From Sinomonas atrocyanea (GTDB lineage Bacteria; Actinomycetota; Actinomycetes; Actinomycetales; Micrococcaceae): a stretch of 64,000 bases of DNA. How positions within the stretch are numbered: the stretch's first letter is position 1; each line of letters starts with the position of its first letter. The stretch is from the NCBI RefSeq assembly GCF_030811715.1, contig NZ_JAUSRH010000002.1:124001-188000 (forward strand). Reading direction: 5' to 3'. A program made the translations under genes and the position numbers. Below are positions 1 through 10,674 of the stretch, piece by piece. The notes under the pieces were generated by a model that was not told the DNA's origin, did no database searches, and saw only the letters and a list, made by a program, of their open reading frames with translations.

Positions 1-49
1 GGCATTCCGGGTACGCGGGGCGCGCGGCTGTGGTTTCCGCGGGGGCGGG

Positions 50-304
50 TCAGCCCCGCGGGGCTCCGGGCGGCCCCTGCCGCGCCTCCAGCCACTTCCG
101 GACCGCCTCGAGGGCAGACTCGGGATCGGCGACCACCGCCATGCTCGCCGGCTCGCTCTGTCCCTCCGAGGCGAGGATGCGCACCCTCAGGCCCTGCTCG
201 GCGCCGGGCTCCCGCCAGACGCGCAGGACCAACGCCCCCAGTTCCTCGATCGCCGGCTCGGGCGCCTGGTCCTCGTCGCCGACGGACGCGGAATGCTGTG
301 CCAT
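50..304 (-). CDS. Small conserved-looking hypothetical protein, 84 aa
   Basis: I do not recognise a family. The start is supported by a GGGGAGAG ribosome-binding site 5-6 bases ahead of the ATG. The protein is acidic in its first third (DEDQAPEPAIEE) and then alternates hydrophobic and charged residues (ALVLRVW, LRVRIL), consistent with a small alpha/beta fold. There is no signal peptide or membrane segment. It ends in a Pro/Gly-rich tail. It is transcribed divergently from icd and the window starts soon after its stop, so its operon context is unseen. Confidence 0.6.
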   Translation of the reverse strand: MAQHSASVGDEDQAPEPAIEELGALVLRVWREPGAEQGLRVRILASEGQSEPASMAVVADPESALEAVRKWLEARQGPPGAPRG

Positions 305-544
305 TCTCTCCCCTGAGGATCGCTGCTGGTCGATGGCGGGCAGGGGGCCGCGCCTCCTGCCCCCCGGGCCAGTCTAGGCACGCAGAGCGCCCGATCCGGG
401 CCTCGGGCGGTCACGAATCGGGCCAGGGCTCTGTCTCCGGTAAGTTAAGGACGTTGACATAGCAGCACTCACGCACACTGCGGCCCATGCTGATGCGCGC
501 ATCCGCGCCGCGGTCTGCTCCAGCTCCGCAGGAGGCGCACACCC

Positions 545-2767
<2,223 letters not shown>

Positions 2768-2808
2768 CGCAAGCAGCCTTCCGGGCGGGCTGAGCCCCGC
2801 CCACGACG

Positions 2809-2859
2809 ACGGCGCCCCTCGCCGGAGGTGATCGACCACCTCCGGCGGGCGGGCGCCGT
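2809..2859 (+). terminator. Hairpin terminator after icd
   Basis: Outer arms ACGGCGCCC/GGGCGCCGT enclose an inner perfect 11-bp stem (CGCCGGAGGTG/CACCTCCGGCG) with a six-base loop. No long T tract follows, as is usual at this GC content. Its end shares the ACGACGGCGCC sequence of other hairpins in the window. Confidence 0.75.
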
Positions 2860-2907
2860 TGCCGTCCGGGGGTCGGTGCGCTGGGGGACTTATCGGGCGT
2901 CATGCTT

Positions 2908-2950
2908 TTGACACGGCCTAACCGTCTCGGCATGATGGTTGAAGCTTCAA
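2908..2950 (+). promoter_or_regulatory. Promoter and palindromic operator of the DoxX gene
   Basis: A perfect -35 TTGACA (2908-2913), a 17-base spacer and a CATGAT -10 (2931-2936) are followed directly by the perfect 12-bp palindrome TTGAAGCTTCAA (2939-2950), which would cover the transcription start. The placement suggests repression by a dimeric regulator; TTCAA/TTGAA half-sites are common for MarR- and DUF24-type regulators. No such regulator is encoded nearby. Confidence 0.6.
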
Positions 2951-3012
2951 TTGATTGTGCTCGCCTGCTTGGTGATCACGAAGCCAATGCCCCCGACAGC
3001 AAGGAGTCCACC

Positions 3013-3459
3013 ATGGCACGTGCCACCAGCCCCGTCTTCGCCGACACAGCCCGCACTATCCTGCGCGTGGCGCTCGGCACCGTCTTCCTGGCCCACGGCT
3101 GGCAGAAGTTCTTCGAGTTCACCATCCCCGGCGCGCAGGGCGCCTTCGCGCAGATGGGCGTCCCCGGGGCCGAGATCGCCGCTCCCGTGGCCGCCACCCT
3201 CGAGCTCGTCGGCGGCGCCCTGCTCATCTTGGGGGTGCTGACCCGGATCGCCGGCATCCTCCTGGCCCTCGAGATGCTCGGCGCGCTGTTCCTGGTGCAC
3301 GCTTCCGCGGGCATGTTCGTCGAGAAGGGCGGCATGGAGCTCGTGCTGGTGCTTGCGGCAGGGGCCGCCGCGGTGGCCCTCGTGGGACCGGGGCGCTTCT
3401 CGGCCAGCGGCCTGCTGTTCGGTCGCGCGTCCGGCCGCTGGGCGACCATCGCTGCGTGA
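3013..3459 (+). CDS. DoxX family membrane protein
   Basis: A 148-aa protein with about four membrane segments and the DoxX-family opening (TILRVALGTVFLAHGWQKFF followed by a short polar loop and GVPGAEIAAPVAA). Family members sit in the cytoplasmic membrane and have been linked to redox or sulfur stress, but the biochemical role is not settled. The start at 3013 is chosen for the AAGGAG 7 bases upstream; an in-frame ATG at 2902 lies upstream of the promoter's -10 and cannot be used from it. A consensus promoter with a palindromic operator precedes it, so expression is probably inducible. It converges with the repeat-protein gene. Confidence 0.85.
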   Translation: MARATSPVFADTARTILRVALGTVFLAHGWQKFFEFTIPGAQGAFAQMGVPGAEIAAPVAATLELVGGALLILGVLTRIAGILLALEMLGALFLVHASAGMFVEKGGMELVLVLAAGAAAVALVGPGRFSASGLLFGRASGRWATIAA

Positions 3460-3475
3460 GGCTTCCGTAAGGACA

Positions 3476-3525
3476 ACGGCGCCCGCGCCCCAAGGTGCAC
3501 TGACACCTCGGGGGCGGTGCGCCGT
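3476..3525. terminator. Hairpin between convergent genes
   Basis: Imperfect stem: ACGGCGC pairs with GCGCCGT, CCCC with GGGG and AGGTG with CACCT around the loop CACTGA. It lies between the DoxX gene and the convergent repeat-protein gene and can serve both strands. The right arm runs into GCCGTCGTGC, the shared hairpin end. Confidence 0.6.
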
Positions 3526-3640
3526 CGTGCTCTGCCCGCCGGCGCCGGGGCCGCGGCTGCGGAATCCCGACCGGTCCGTGATGCCCCAACTCACCAGGTC
3601 CGGTCGGAACGGCAGCCGCGGCCCGGCGCCGGCGGACGTA

Positions 3641-5221
3641 TCAGGCCGCCGCGGTCGCGGGGCGCCGGCGCAGCGCCAGTCCCGTTCCCAGGCCAGCACC
3701 GGCACCGAGCAGGAGGCCGAGTCCCGCGAGCAGCATCGCGAGGGTCAGGCTCAGGCTGGCACCGGCTTCCTGCACGAGCGACGCCGGGCACATCCCCGGC
3801 GCCTGGGCGGCCCGAGGTGCCGCGTACGGACCGGGCGCGGAGCTCGTGGCCGGTGCGGACGTCGCCGTCCCCGCCGTACCCGAGGCGCCGTTGTCGAACG
3901 CTCCGGTGGCACCCCACACCGGGGCGATGCGCACGATCACGTGCGTGGCGCTCCGTCCGCTCGGGGTCCCGCCCCACGCGGCGGAGCCGATTCCCGCGGG
4001 CATCGCAGGACCCGCGGCGGTTCCGGGAATCGTGCCCATGTCCGAGCCGTTGGCGGCCTCCGGCATCGTCGCGGGACCAGCCCCGGTGTCCGTACCAGTG
4101 CCCTCACCGGACGCCGGGCCGGAGCTGCTGCCGGGGGCAGGCGTGCCGGGCACGGAGCCCGGGATGCCGCAGCCCCCGTCCGGCAGCACTACACCGGTCG
4201 CGCCCAGGCCGATCCCGAGGGGCAGCGCGAGGCACATCCTGGGCGCAGTGGCGGCGCCGATCCCCCCGAGCCCCGAGGCACCGAGGACGGTGCTGCCAAG
4301 CAGCGTGCCGGTCGTGGCGCCGGTCGGGGCGTTGAGGGTCAGCACAGGGTCGGTGACGGCGGTGACCCCGCCGACCGTGCCCGTCCCGGTGCCGGTCCCG
4401 GTGCGGCCGAGGACGGTTCCGGTGGTGGCGGCGGTCGGGGCGTTGAGGGTCAGCACAGGGTCGGTGACGGCGGTGACCCCGCCGACGGTGCTGGCCGCCG
4501 CGCCCGTCCCGGTGCCGGTCCCGGTGCCGCCGAGGACGGTCCCGGTGGTGGCGGCGGTCGGGGCGTTGAGGTTCAGCACAGGGTTGGTGACGGCGGTGAC
4601 CCCGCCGACGGTGCCCGTCCCGGTGCCCGTCCCGGTGCCGGTCCCGGTGCCGCCGAGGGCGGTGCCGGTGGTGGCGGCGGTCGGGGCGTTGAGGTTCAGC
4701 ACAGGGTCGGTGACGGCGGTGACCCCGCCGCCGGTGCCCGTCCCGGTGCCGGTCCCGGTGCCGCCGAGGGCGGTGCCGGTGGTGGCGGCGGTCGGGGCGT
4801 TGAGGGTCAGCGACGGGTTGGTGACTGCGGTGACCCCTCCGACGGTGCCGGTCCCGGTGCCGCCGAGGACGGCGCCGGTGGTGGCGGCGGTCGGGGCGTT
4901 GAGGGTGAGCACAGGGTCGGTGACTGCGGTGACCCCGCCGACGGTGCTGGCCGCCGCGCCCGTTCCAGGGCCCGTTCCGGTGCCGGTCCCGGTGCCGCCG
5001 AGGACGGTTCCGGTGGTGAGACCGGTGGGGGCGTTGAGGGTCAGCACAGGGTCGGTAACTGCGGTGAGCGGCGAGGCTGTCACCGCGGACGGCGCGGTGA
5101 CGACCGCGCTGGGATCTGTTGTGACGGTGGTCGCATCCGCGCTGGCGGCGGCATGGCCGAGGCCGAGTAGGCCTCCCGCGACCACGGTGCCGAGCATTGC
5201 TCGGCGCACCAGGGTATTCAC
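3641..5221 (-). CDS. Secreted, membrane-anchored Gly/Thr-rich tandem-repeat protein
   Basis: 526 aa; no family recognised. The GTG start at 5221 has an AGGAG 7 bases upstream and opens a signal peptide ([10 protein letters not shown], hydrophobic core, cleavage near AAASA-DA at residue 28). Residues ~50-307 hold seven repeats of a module reading [19 protein letters not shown] plus a GTGTGT tract of variable length. A Pro/Gly/Ala-rich region with three cysteines follows, then a C-terminal hydrophobic segment (~492-515) ending in RRRP, which looks like a membrane anchor with a positive stop. The layout suggests a cell-envelope stalk or adhesin-like surface protein. Long antisense ORFs across the repeats are by-products of composition. 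It lies 81 bp downstream of a similar secreted protein and is probably co-transcribed. Confidence 0.75.
   Translation of the reverse strand: MNTLVRRAMLGTVVAGGLLGLGHAAASADATTVTTDPSAVVTAPSAVTASPLTAVTDPVLTLNAPTGLTTGTVLGGTGTGTGTGPGTGAAASTVGGVTAVTDPVLTLNAPTAATTGAVLGGTGTGTVGGVTAVTNPSLTLNAPTAATTGTALGGTGTGTGTGTGGGVTAVTDPVLNLNAPTAATTGTALGGTGTGTGTGTGTGTVGGVTAVTNPVLNLNAPTAATTGTVLGGTGTGTGTGAAASTVGGVTAVTDPVLTLNAPTAATTGTVLGRTGTGTGTGTVGGVTAVTDPVLTLNAPTGATTGTLLGSTVLGASGLGGIGAATAPRMCLALPLGIGLGATGVVLPDGGCGIPGSVPGTPAPGSSSGPASGEGTGTDTGAGPATMPEAANGSDMGTIPGTAAGPAMPAGIGSAAWGGTPSGRSATHVIVRIAPVWGATGAFDNGASGTAGTATSAPATSSAPGPYAAPRAAQAPGMCPASLVQEAGASLSLTLAMLLAGLGLLLGAGAGLGTGLALRRRPATAAA
4326..5073 (-). repeat. Nested coding tandem repeat, seven copies
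   Basis: The landmark GGGGCGTTGAG (top strand) recurs at 4326, 4437, 4560, 4683, 4794, 4893 and 5028, i.e. spacings of 111, 123, 123, 111, 99 and 135 bp. All spacings are multiples of 3 and differ from one another by multiples of 12 bp, because the internal Gly-Thr tract grows in 12-bp (GTGT) steps. Two levels of repeat are therefore present, and both preserve the reading frame. Confidence 0.9.
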
Positions 5222-5302
5222 GGTAGTTCTCCTGACAACGATTCGATGGCGCGTTGCGCGCCGGGGACGCATGTGCCTGCATGAGGGCAGACTCGTCCCC
5301 TC

Positions 5303-6319
5303 CTAGTCGGGAGTGGAACCGGGGTCGAAGGCCGGCAGCGCCGGAACACGAACGGCGCGCGGATGAACCCGTGGACCGGCTCGCCACGCCAGTGCGAGGG
5401 CGAAACCTGCGGCGGCGAGGGCGGCCGGGCTGGGCCCGGACCCGCCTGGCCCGAGCAGGCCGCCATCCACGGAGCCCGCGGTGGCCGGAAGCCACGGAAG
5501 CGTCGGGAAACTGGGTGCCGGGTCGTCGGGAAGAACGGCCGACGCGGCGGCATCGACCATGAGTGCCGCCGACACGAAAGGTCCGGTGAGCAGGCTCCTC
5601 GTCGTGGAATCCAACGAGGAGTCCGCGGGGACCGCCTCGAATGCTCTCGGCCCCGAGCCGGTTGCGGCCCTGCTGGCCTCGGCAGCTGGCACCGCGTCGG
5701 CGGTGCCAGGCAGATCCGGAGTCCCGCCTGCCTGCGCCGCCACCGGTGCGGGGTGAGCGGGGACCGGGGCGGGGACAGGCACGGGCACCTCGACCCGCGG
5801 CGCGGGCAGAACGGCGGTGGTGGTGTGCGCGACATCCTGGGCTGCGCTGCCCACGGCGTCCACGGCGCTGCCAAGGGCGCCGGCGGTGCCGGACACGACC
5901 GGTGCGAGGACGGGGGAGAGCGGCGCGAGAGGGCCATTGGTGAGCGGCTCGACGGCCCCGGGCAGCGCTCGCAGCTCCGAGGCGGTGGACGTGGTGGCCC
6001 CTGCGGCGAGTCCAGCGACGGTGCCGACCGGGTCAGAGGTGAGCGCCGCCGTCGTGCGCGGGAGAGTGCCGGCCACGCGCTTGCCGAGGGCTCCCGTGCT
6101 GACGGAAGCGCTGAGGAGCGAGGGCGTCGAGTGCCCCGGTGACGAGGCCGCGGCAACCGGGGGAGCAACGACCGAGCCGAGGAGGTCCCCCGGAGGCGGT
6201 GCGGCGGCGCTCGCGGCGCCGCCCGAGAGGAGCAGCCAGCCGACGCCGAGGCCCGCAGCAGCCGCCGCATGGCGGACGAGGGAACGCGCTCTGCTGCGCC
6301 AGTCGGCATGGTTGCGCAT
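5303..6319 (-). CDS. Secreted Ala/Pro-rich hypothetical protein with C-terminal membrane segment
   Basis: 338 aa; no family recognised. The ATG has a GGAGGAGG 7 bases upstream. A basic N-terminus (RSRARSLVRH) and hydrophobic core end at GGAASA-AA near residue 38, a Sec signal peptide. The body is Ala/Pro/Ser/Thr-rich without strict repeats; a VPVPVPAPVPAHP stretch near the middle resembles a cell-wall-spanning segment. A weak hydrophobic stretch (PAALAAAGFALALAW) lies close to the C-terminus and is followed by basic residues. It precedes the tandem-repeat protein on the same strand with the same overall design, so the two probably form an operon for envelope proteins. Confidence 0.65.
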   Translation of the reverse strand: MRNHADWRSRARSLVRHAAAAAGLGVGWLLLSGGAASAAAPPPGDLLGSVVAPPVAAASSPGHSTPSLLSASVSTGALGKRVAGTLPRTTAALTSDPVGTVAGLAAGATTSTASELRALPGAVEPLTNGPLAPLSPVLAPVVSGTAGALGSAVDAVGSAAQDVAHTTTAVLPAPRVEVPVPVPAPVPAHPAPVAAQAGGTPDLPGTADAVPAAEASRAATGSGPRAFEAVPADSSLDSTTRSLLTGPFVSAALMVDAAASAVLPDDPAPSFPTLPWLPATAGSVDGGLLGPGGSGPSPAALAAAGFALALAWRAGPRVHPRAVRVPALPAFDPGSTPD

Positions 6320-6418
6320 CCCGCGCCCTCCTCCCCAGTCAGACGGCGGCCCGGATGGGCTGTGCGGCCATCCTAGGAACGGGGAGTGCCGGAGGTCCAG
6401 ACGTGGGGCCGAGGTTTT

Positions 6419-7492
6419 TCAGTCCCGTTCGTCGTTCGGGTAGCTGATGCCCAGCTGGCGGCGGACGCCGTCGAAGAGCCGCATCGTGTCCACGCTGTGC
6501 CCCCACGGCATGGTCGGGCTCTCCGAGACGCCCTGCTGTACACACCGGACCACCTCGCGCAGCTCGTACACGTAGCCACGGCCCACGACCTCGATCTTCT
6601 CGGTCCGTGCCGGATCCCACCCGCGCCGCACCACAAGCTCGCTGGGGTTGTTGACGCTGCCGACGCTCGTGAGGACGCCCTCGGTCCCCGCCACGGTCGC
6701 GGTCCGCGGCCCGTGGGCCACGAGCGAGGAGATGAGCGAGGCGAGCTGGCCGTCGGAGTAGGAGAGGGTGAGCACGTTCTGCTCGTCCACCCCGGCGTCG
6801 TTGAGCTTCCCGACCGCCGTGAGGGAGTCCGGGAAGCCGAGGGCGCCGACCGCCCACAGGAGCGGGTAGACGGTCAGGTCGAGCAGCGCTCCGCCGCCCG
6901 CCGGCACGTCCCAGAGACGGCTCGTGGGGTCCTTGGGCGCCGGGAAGCCGAGGTCGGCCGAGACCCACTGCACCGCACCGATCTCTCCCGACTCGATGAT
7001 GTCGAAGGCCCTGAGCATGCCCGGCACGAACCGGCTCCACATGGCCTCCATGAGGAAGAGGCCCTTCGCCTCCGCCAGGCCGACCAGATCCTGGGCCTCG
7101 TGGGCGTTGACCGTGAAGGCCTTCTCGACCAGCACGTTCTTCCCGGCTTCGAGGGCGGCGCGGGCCACCTCGTGGTGCTGTCCGTGCGGCGTGGCCACGT
7201 ACACGACGTCGACGTCCGGATCCTCGACCAGCTGGACGTAGCCGGGCCTCGAGCCTTCGTCCGAGTACGCGCGCAGGGCTCCGAACTCTCGCGCGAAGGC
7301 GAGCGCCCGATCGTGGACGCGCGAGCTGACCGCGTGCAGCGCCGCGTCCGGAAGGAGCGCGAGGTCCCGCGCGACGGTCCGGGCGATCCCGCCCGTCGCC
7401 ACCACGCCCCACCGGACCGTGCGGCCGGTTGGCTCGAGCGGATCGCCAGTGGACTGCAGCGACAGCCACGGCCGCTGGATGTGACGTGTCAT
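6419..7492 (-). CDS. Gfo/Idh/MocA family NAD(P)-dependent oxidoreductase
   Basis: 357 aa, the usual family length. An N-terminal Rossmann fold (GVVATGGIARTVARDL, residues ~27-43) binds NAD(P); the VEKAF motif (~120) corresponds to the family's EKP block; the C-terminal alpha/beta domain carries substrate residues. Relatives oxidise or reduce sugars, inositols and dihydrodiols; the substrate cannot be read from sequence. The start at 7492 (MTRHIQRPW) is chosen because GGAAGG lies 9 bases upstream and the Rossmann motif starts where expected; the longer open frame upstream is non-coding overlap with the divergent ATPase. It ends about 100 bp from the secreted-protein gene on the same strand. 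Confidence 0.85.
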   Translation of the reverse strand: MTRHIQRPWLSLQSTGDPLEPTGRTVRWGVVATGGIARTVARDLALLPDAALHAVSSRVHDRALAFAREFGALRAYSDEGSRPGYVQLVEDPDVDVVYVATPHGQHHEVARAALEAGKNVLVEKAFTVNAHEAQDLVGLAEAKGLFLMEAMWSRFVPGMLRAFDIIESGEIGAVQWVSADLGFPAPKDPTSRLWDVPAGGGALLDLTVYPLLWAVGALGFPDSLTAVGKLNDAGVDEQNVLTLSYSDGQLASLISSLVAHGPRTATVAGTEGVLTSVGSVNNPSELVVRRGWDPARTEKIEVVGRGYVYELREVVRCVQQGVSESPTMPWGHSVDTMRLFDGVRRQLGISYPNDERD

Positions 7493-7604
7493 GCGCCCAT
7501 CCTTCCACGGCGGCCCGGGCGGCGGCCGCGGCCACGCGGCGCGATCCCGGCCGGCCAGCCCAGGCTTGCTGGACGGCTGCCGGCGCGGGCGGGAGGATCG
7601 GACC

Positions 7605-9485
7605 ATGGGGATCCTCCGTCTGGCCCGCCGGTATCCGATCGTCATCGCCGCTCTCCTCGTGCTGGTGGCCGCTCTCGCCCTCGCCGGGCTCGGCCAGCAG
7701 GAGGCCGCGCTCATCACGGCGAGTGCGTTCGCCGCTGCCGTGGGTGCCTGGACCCTGTTCGAGATGGTCCGGGAGATCCTCCGTGGCCACTTCGGCCTCG
7801 ACATCCTCGCCGTCACGGCCATCGCCGCGACCCTGCTCGTGGGCGAGTACATCGCCGCGGTGATCATCGTGCTCATGCTCTCCGGCGGCGAGGCCCTCGA
7901 GGACTACGCGGCCGGGCGCGCCAAGCGCGAGCTCACCGCCCTGCTCGACCGCGCGCCCAGGCTCGCGCACCGGCAGGCGGCGGACGGGACGGTGGAGGAT
8001 GTGGCGCTCGAGGAGGTGGCGCCCGGGGACCTGCTGGTGGTGCGTCCCGCCGAGGTGGTCCCGGTCGACGGCGTCCTGGAGTCTCCCGCTGCGAGCTTCG
8101 ACGAGTCCTCGCTCACGGGCGAGAGCCTCCCCGTGGACCGGATGGCCGGGGAGGACGTCCTCTCCGGCTCGGTCAACGGCACCGGGGCGGCCATGCTCCG
8201 TGCCACCGCCACCGCAGCGGACAGCCAGTTCTCCCAGATCGTGGCGCTCGTGCGGGAGGCCGCCGCGAGCCGGGCGCCGGTAGTGCGGCTTGCGGACCGG
8301 TATGCCGTCCCCTTCACGCTGTTCTCCCTCGCCCTCGCCGGCGTCGGCTGGTGGGCCTCCGGGGATCCGCGGCGCTTCGCCGAGGTGCTCGTGGTCGCCA
8401 CCCCGTGCCCGCTGCTCATCGCAGCGCCGGTCGCGTTCATGGGCGGGATGAGCCGGGCGGCAAAGCATGGCGTGATCGTCAAGGGCGGCGCGGTGCTCGA
8501 GCTGCTCTCCCGCGTGAAGACCGCCGCCTTCGACAAGACGGGCACGCTCACCCGGGGGCGTCCCGAGCTCGTGGCGGTCCGGCCCGAGCGCGGGTTCGAC
8601 GCCGAGCAGCTCCTGACGCTCACAGCCTCGGCCGAGCAGTACTCGACGCACGCGCTGGCCGCCTCCGTCGTCGAGGCCGCCGTGGCACAAGGGGTCGTCC
8701 TCCTCCCGGGCGGGGGCGCGGAGGAGGCCGCGACCAACGGCGTGCTCGCCGAGATCGCCGGCCAGCGCGTCCTCGTCGGCAAGCGCGCCTTCGTGGCGGC
8801 GGAGACGGGCCGCCAGATCGCCGAGCCCCCGCTCGAACCGGGGGAGCTGGCCGTCTACGTGGCGGTCGACGGCGCGTTCGCCGGCGTCGTCGTGCTCAGG
8901 GACCTCCCGCGGCCCGAGGCCCGCGCCACCCTGGCCCGCCTCGGCGCCCTGGGCGCGCGCCATACGGTCATGCTCACCGGCGATGGCGCGTCGACGGCCC
9001 ACAGCATCGCCTCCCACCTGGGGGTCACGGACGTGCGTCCCGAGCTGCTGCCGCTCGACAAGGTCGAGATCGTGCGGGCAGCCCAGCCGCGGCCGGTCCT
9101 CATGGTCGGCGACGGGGTCAACGACGCCCCGGTCCTCGCCGCCGCCGACGTCGGGATCGCGATGGGCGCCCGCGGCTCCACCGCGGCCAGCGAGTCCGCG
9201 GACGCCGTCGTGCTCGTCGACGACATCTCGCGGGCGGCGGACGCGGTCGAGATCTCACAGCGCACCGTGCGGGTCGCACTGCAGTCCATCTGGCTCGGCA
9301 TCGCCCTGAGCGTGGGCCTCATGGCCGTCGCCCTCACCGGGCTGCTGCCCCCTGTTGTCGGAGCGCTCCTGCAGGAGGCGGTGGACCTGGCCACCATCCT
9401 CAACGCCCTGCGCGCCATCCGGGGAGGTGCGCAGACGGCGACGGCGGCCGCCCCCGCAGTGGGGACGGCCGCCGTCAGAGGCTGA
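7605..9485 (+). CDS. P1B-type heavy-metal translocating ATPase
   Basis: 626-aa membrane pump. Visible: two N-terminal membrane segments, the A-domain TGESLP motif, the ion-site motif ATPCPLL with Cys268, the phosphorylation motif DKTGTLT with Asp310, the hinge GDGVNDAPVL, and two C-terminal membrane segments. There is no N-terminal CxxC metal-binding domain. The usual SEHP-type motif reads YSTHALA, with no His-Pro pair. TPC (rather than CPC, SPC or CPH) points to a less-studied P1B subgroup, so the metal is uncertain. The start at 7605 follows a GGGAGG. It is divergent from the oxidoreductase and converges with chvE, with only 12 bp between the two stop codons. Confidence 0.88.
   Translation: MGILRLARRYPIVIAALLVLVAALALAGLGQQEAALITASAFAAAVGAWTLFEMVREILRGHFGLDILAVTAIAATLLVGEYIAAVIIVLMLSGGEALEDYAAGRAKRELTALLDRAPRLAHRQAADGTVEDVALEEVAPGDLLVVRPAEVVPVDGVLESPAASFDESSLTGESLPVDRMAGEDVLSGSVNGTGAAMLRATATAADSQFSQIVALVREAAASRAPVVRLADRYAVPFTLFSLALAGVGWWASGDPRRFAEVLVVATPCPLLIAAPVAFMGGMSRAAKHGVIVKGGAVLELLSRVKTAAFDKTGTLTRGRPELVAVRPERGFDAEQLLTLTASAEQYSTHALAASVVEAAVAQGVVLLPGGGAEEAATNGVLAEIAGQRVLVGKRAFVAAETGRQIAEPPLEPGELAVYVAVDGAFAGVVVLRDLPRPEARATLARLGALGARHTVMLTGDGASTAHSIASHLGVTDVRPELLPLDKVEIVRAAQPRPVLMVGDGVNDAPVLAAADVGIAMGARGSTAASESADAVVLVDDISRAADAVEISQRTVRVALQSIWLGIALSVGLMAVALTGLLPPVVGALLQEAVDLATILNALRAIRGGAQTATAAAPAVGTAAVRG
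9440..9476. terminator. Hairpin inside the end of the ATPase gene
   Basis: GACGGCGGCC (9440-9449) pairs with GGCCGCCGTC (9467-9476) around an inner CCCC/GGGG stem. It lies in the last codons of the ATPase gene and just beyond the stop of the convergent chvE gene, so it can end chvE transcripts while being translated on the other strand. Confidence 0.55.
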
Positions 9486-9497
9486 GCTCTCGGGGTA

Positions 9498-10598
9498 CTA
9501 CTGGGTGAGCTTGCTCAGCGTCGGGTCGTTCGCGTAGGCCTCCTTGGCGTTGGCCTTCGTCACGATCTGGGGCGGCAGCAGGAAGGCCGGCACCGTCTTG
9601 ACGCCGTTGTTGTACGACTTGTCGTCGTTGATGTCCGGCTTCTGGCCCTGCTGGAGCTTCTTGACCATGTCGATGGCCTTGTTCACCAGGTTGCGGGTGT
9701 CCTTGTTGATGGTCGAGTACTGCTCGCCCGCCATGATGGACTTGACCGACTCGACCTCGGAGTCCTGGCCGGTGACGACCGGGACCGGCTTGCCGGCGCT
9801 CTTCACCGAGGTGATGATCGCGCGGGCCAGGGTGTCATTCGGGGACAGCACGCCGTCCAGCGACGCGGAGTTGTAGCTCGCGGCGAGGATGGTGTCCATG
9901 CGCTTCTGCGCGTTCTCCGCCTTCCAGCCCTGGGTGACGGCCTGGTCGAAGGACTTCTGGCCCGAGACGACCTTGAGCGTGCCGTCGTCGATCTTGGGCT
10001 GGAGGACGTTCATCGCCCCGTCCCAGAAGACCTTGGCGTTGGCGTCGTCGGGGGACCCGGCGAACAGCTCGACGTTGTACGGGCCGTTCGGCTTCTTCGC
10101 CTTCATGCCGTCCAGGAGCGCCTGGCCCTGCAGCTGCCCGACCTTGAAGTTGTCGTACGCGACGTAGTAGTCCACCGCGTCCGTGTTCTTCAGGAGGCGG
10201 TCGTAGGCGATGACCGTGGCGCCCGCGGCCTTGGCCTGCTGCACCTGGGTGCCCAGCTGGGAGCCGTCGATGGCACCCACGATGATGACCTTGGCGCCCT
10301 TGGTGACCATGGCCGAGATCTGGTTCTGCTGCTCAGAGACGCCACCGTTGGCGAACTGGACATCGGGGTTGAAGCCCGCCGACTTGAGCCCATCGTTGAA
10401 CAGCCCCTCCGCGAGGACCCAGTTCTCCGACGTCTTCTGGGGGAGGGCCACGCCGATCGTCGAGTTCGCAGCGAACCCGCCGGTGCCGCCGCTCGCGCTG
10501 GCGGAGCTGCTCGACTCCGAGCGTCCGCAGCCTGTGAGCGCGAGGGCCGCGATGGCCACGACGGCCGCGGCCTTTCCTGCCGTACCGAACATACGCAT
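9498..10598 (-). CDS. chvE: Sugar-binding lipoprotein of a multiple-monosaccharide ABC transporter (ChvE type)
   Basis: 366 aa. Lipoprotein signal with lipobox LTGC (Cys24) and a Ser-rich linker, then a periplasmic-binding-protein type 1 sugar fold (IGVALPQKTSENW, KGAKVIIVGAIDGSQL, VIAYDRLL, VVTGQDSE), close to the ChvE/xylose-binding group that delivers aldoses to GguAB-type permeases. It is the last gene of the gguA-gguB-chvE unit, separated from gguB by 112 bp containing a GC-rich hairpin. Likely ligands are xylose, glucose, galactose or arabinose; the exact range cannot be read from sequence. Confidence 0.9.
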   Translation of the reverse strand: MRMFGTAGKAAAVVAIAALALTGCGRSESSSSASASGGTGGFAANSTIGVALPQKTSENWVLAEGLFNDGLKSAGFNPDVQFANGGVSEQQNQISAMVTKGAKVIIVGAIDGSQLGTQVQQAKAAGATVIAYDRLLKNTDAVDYYVAYDNFKVGQLQGQALLDGMKAKKPNGPYNVELFAGSPDDANAKVFWDGAMNVLQPKIDDGTLKVVSGQKSFDQAVTQGWKAENAQKRMDTILAASYNSASLDGVLSPNDTLARAIITSVKSAGKPVPVVTGQDSEVESVKSIMAGEQYSTINKDTRNLVNKAIDMVKKLQQGQKPDINDDKSYNNGVKTVPAFLLPPQIVTKANAKEAYANDPTLSKLTQ

Positions 10599-10674
10599 TG
10601 TTTCTGCTTTCTGTGGTTTCCTGTGGATCCGGTTGCGGAATCGTGGGGGTCTGGTGGTGCCCGGAAGGGGAGGC

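Noticed and set aside
454-459. TTGACA as icd promoter
   Set aside because: No acceptable -10 at 16-18 bases; kept only as a remark.
4326-5073. CRISPR-like regularity
   Set aside because: No constant short repeat with unique spacers; spacing varies by 12 bp and the sequence codes for protein.
3353-5306. Long plus-strand open frames (605 and 486 codons) across the repeat region
   Set aside because: They are open because the repeats are GC-rich and in register. Only the minus-strand frame has an SD, a signal peptide and an anchor.
6386-9508. 1040-codon plus-strand frame across the oxidoreductase and ATPase
   Set aside because: Runs antisense to one recognised gene and out of frame with the other.
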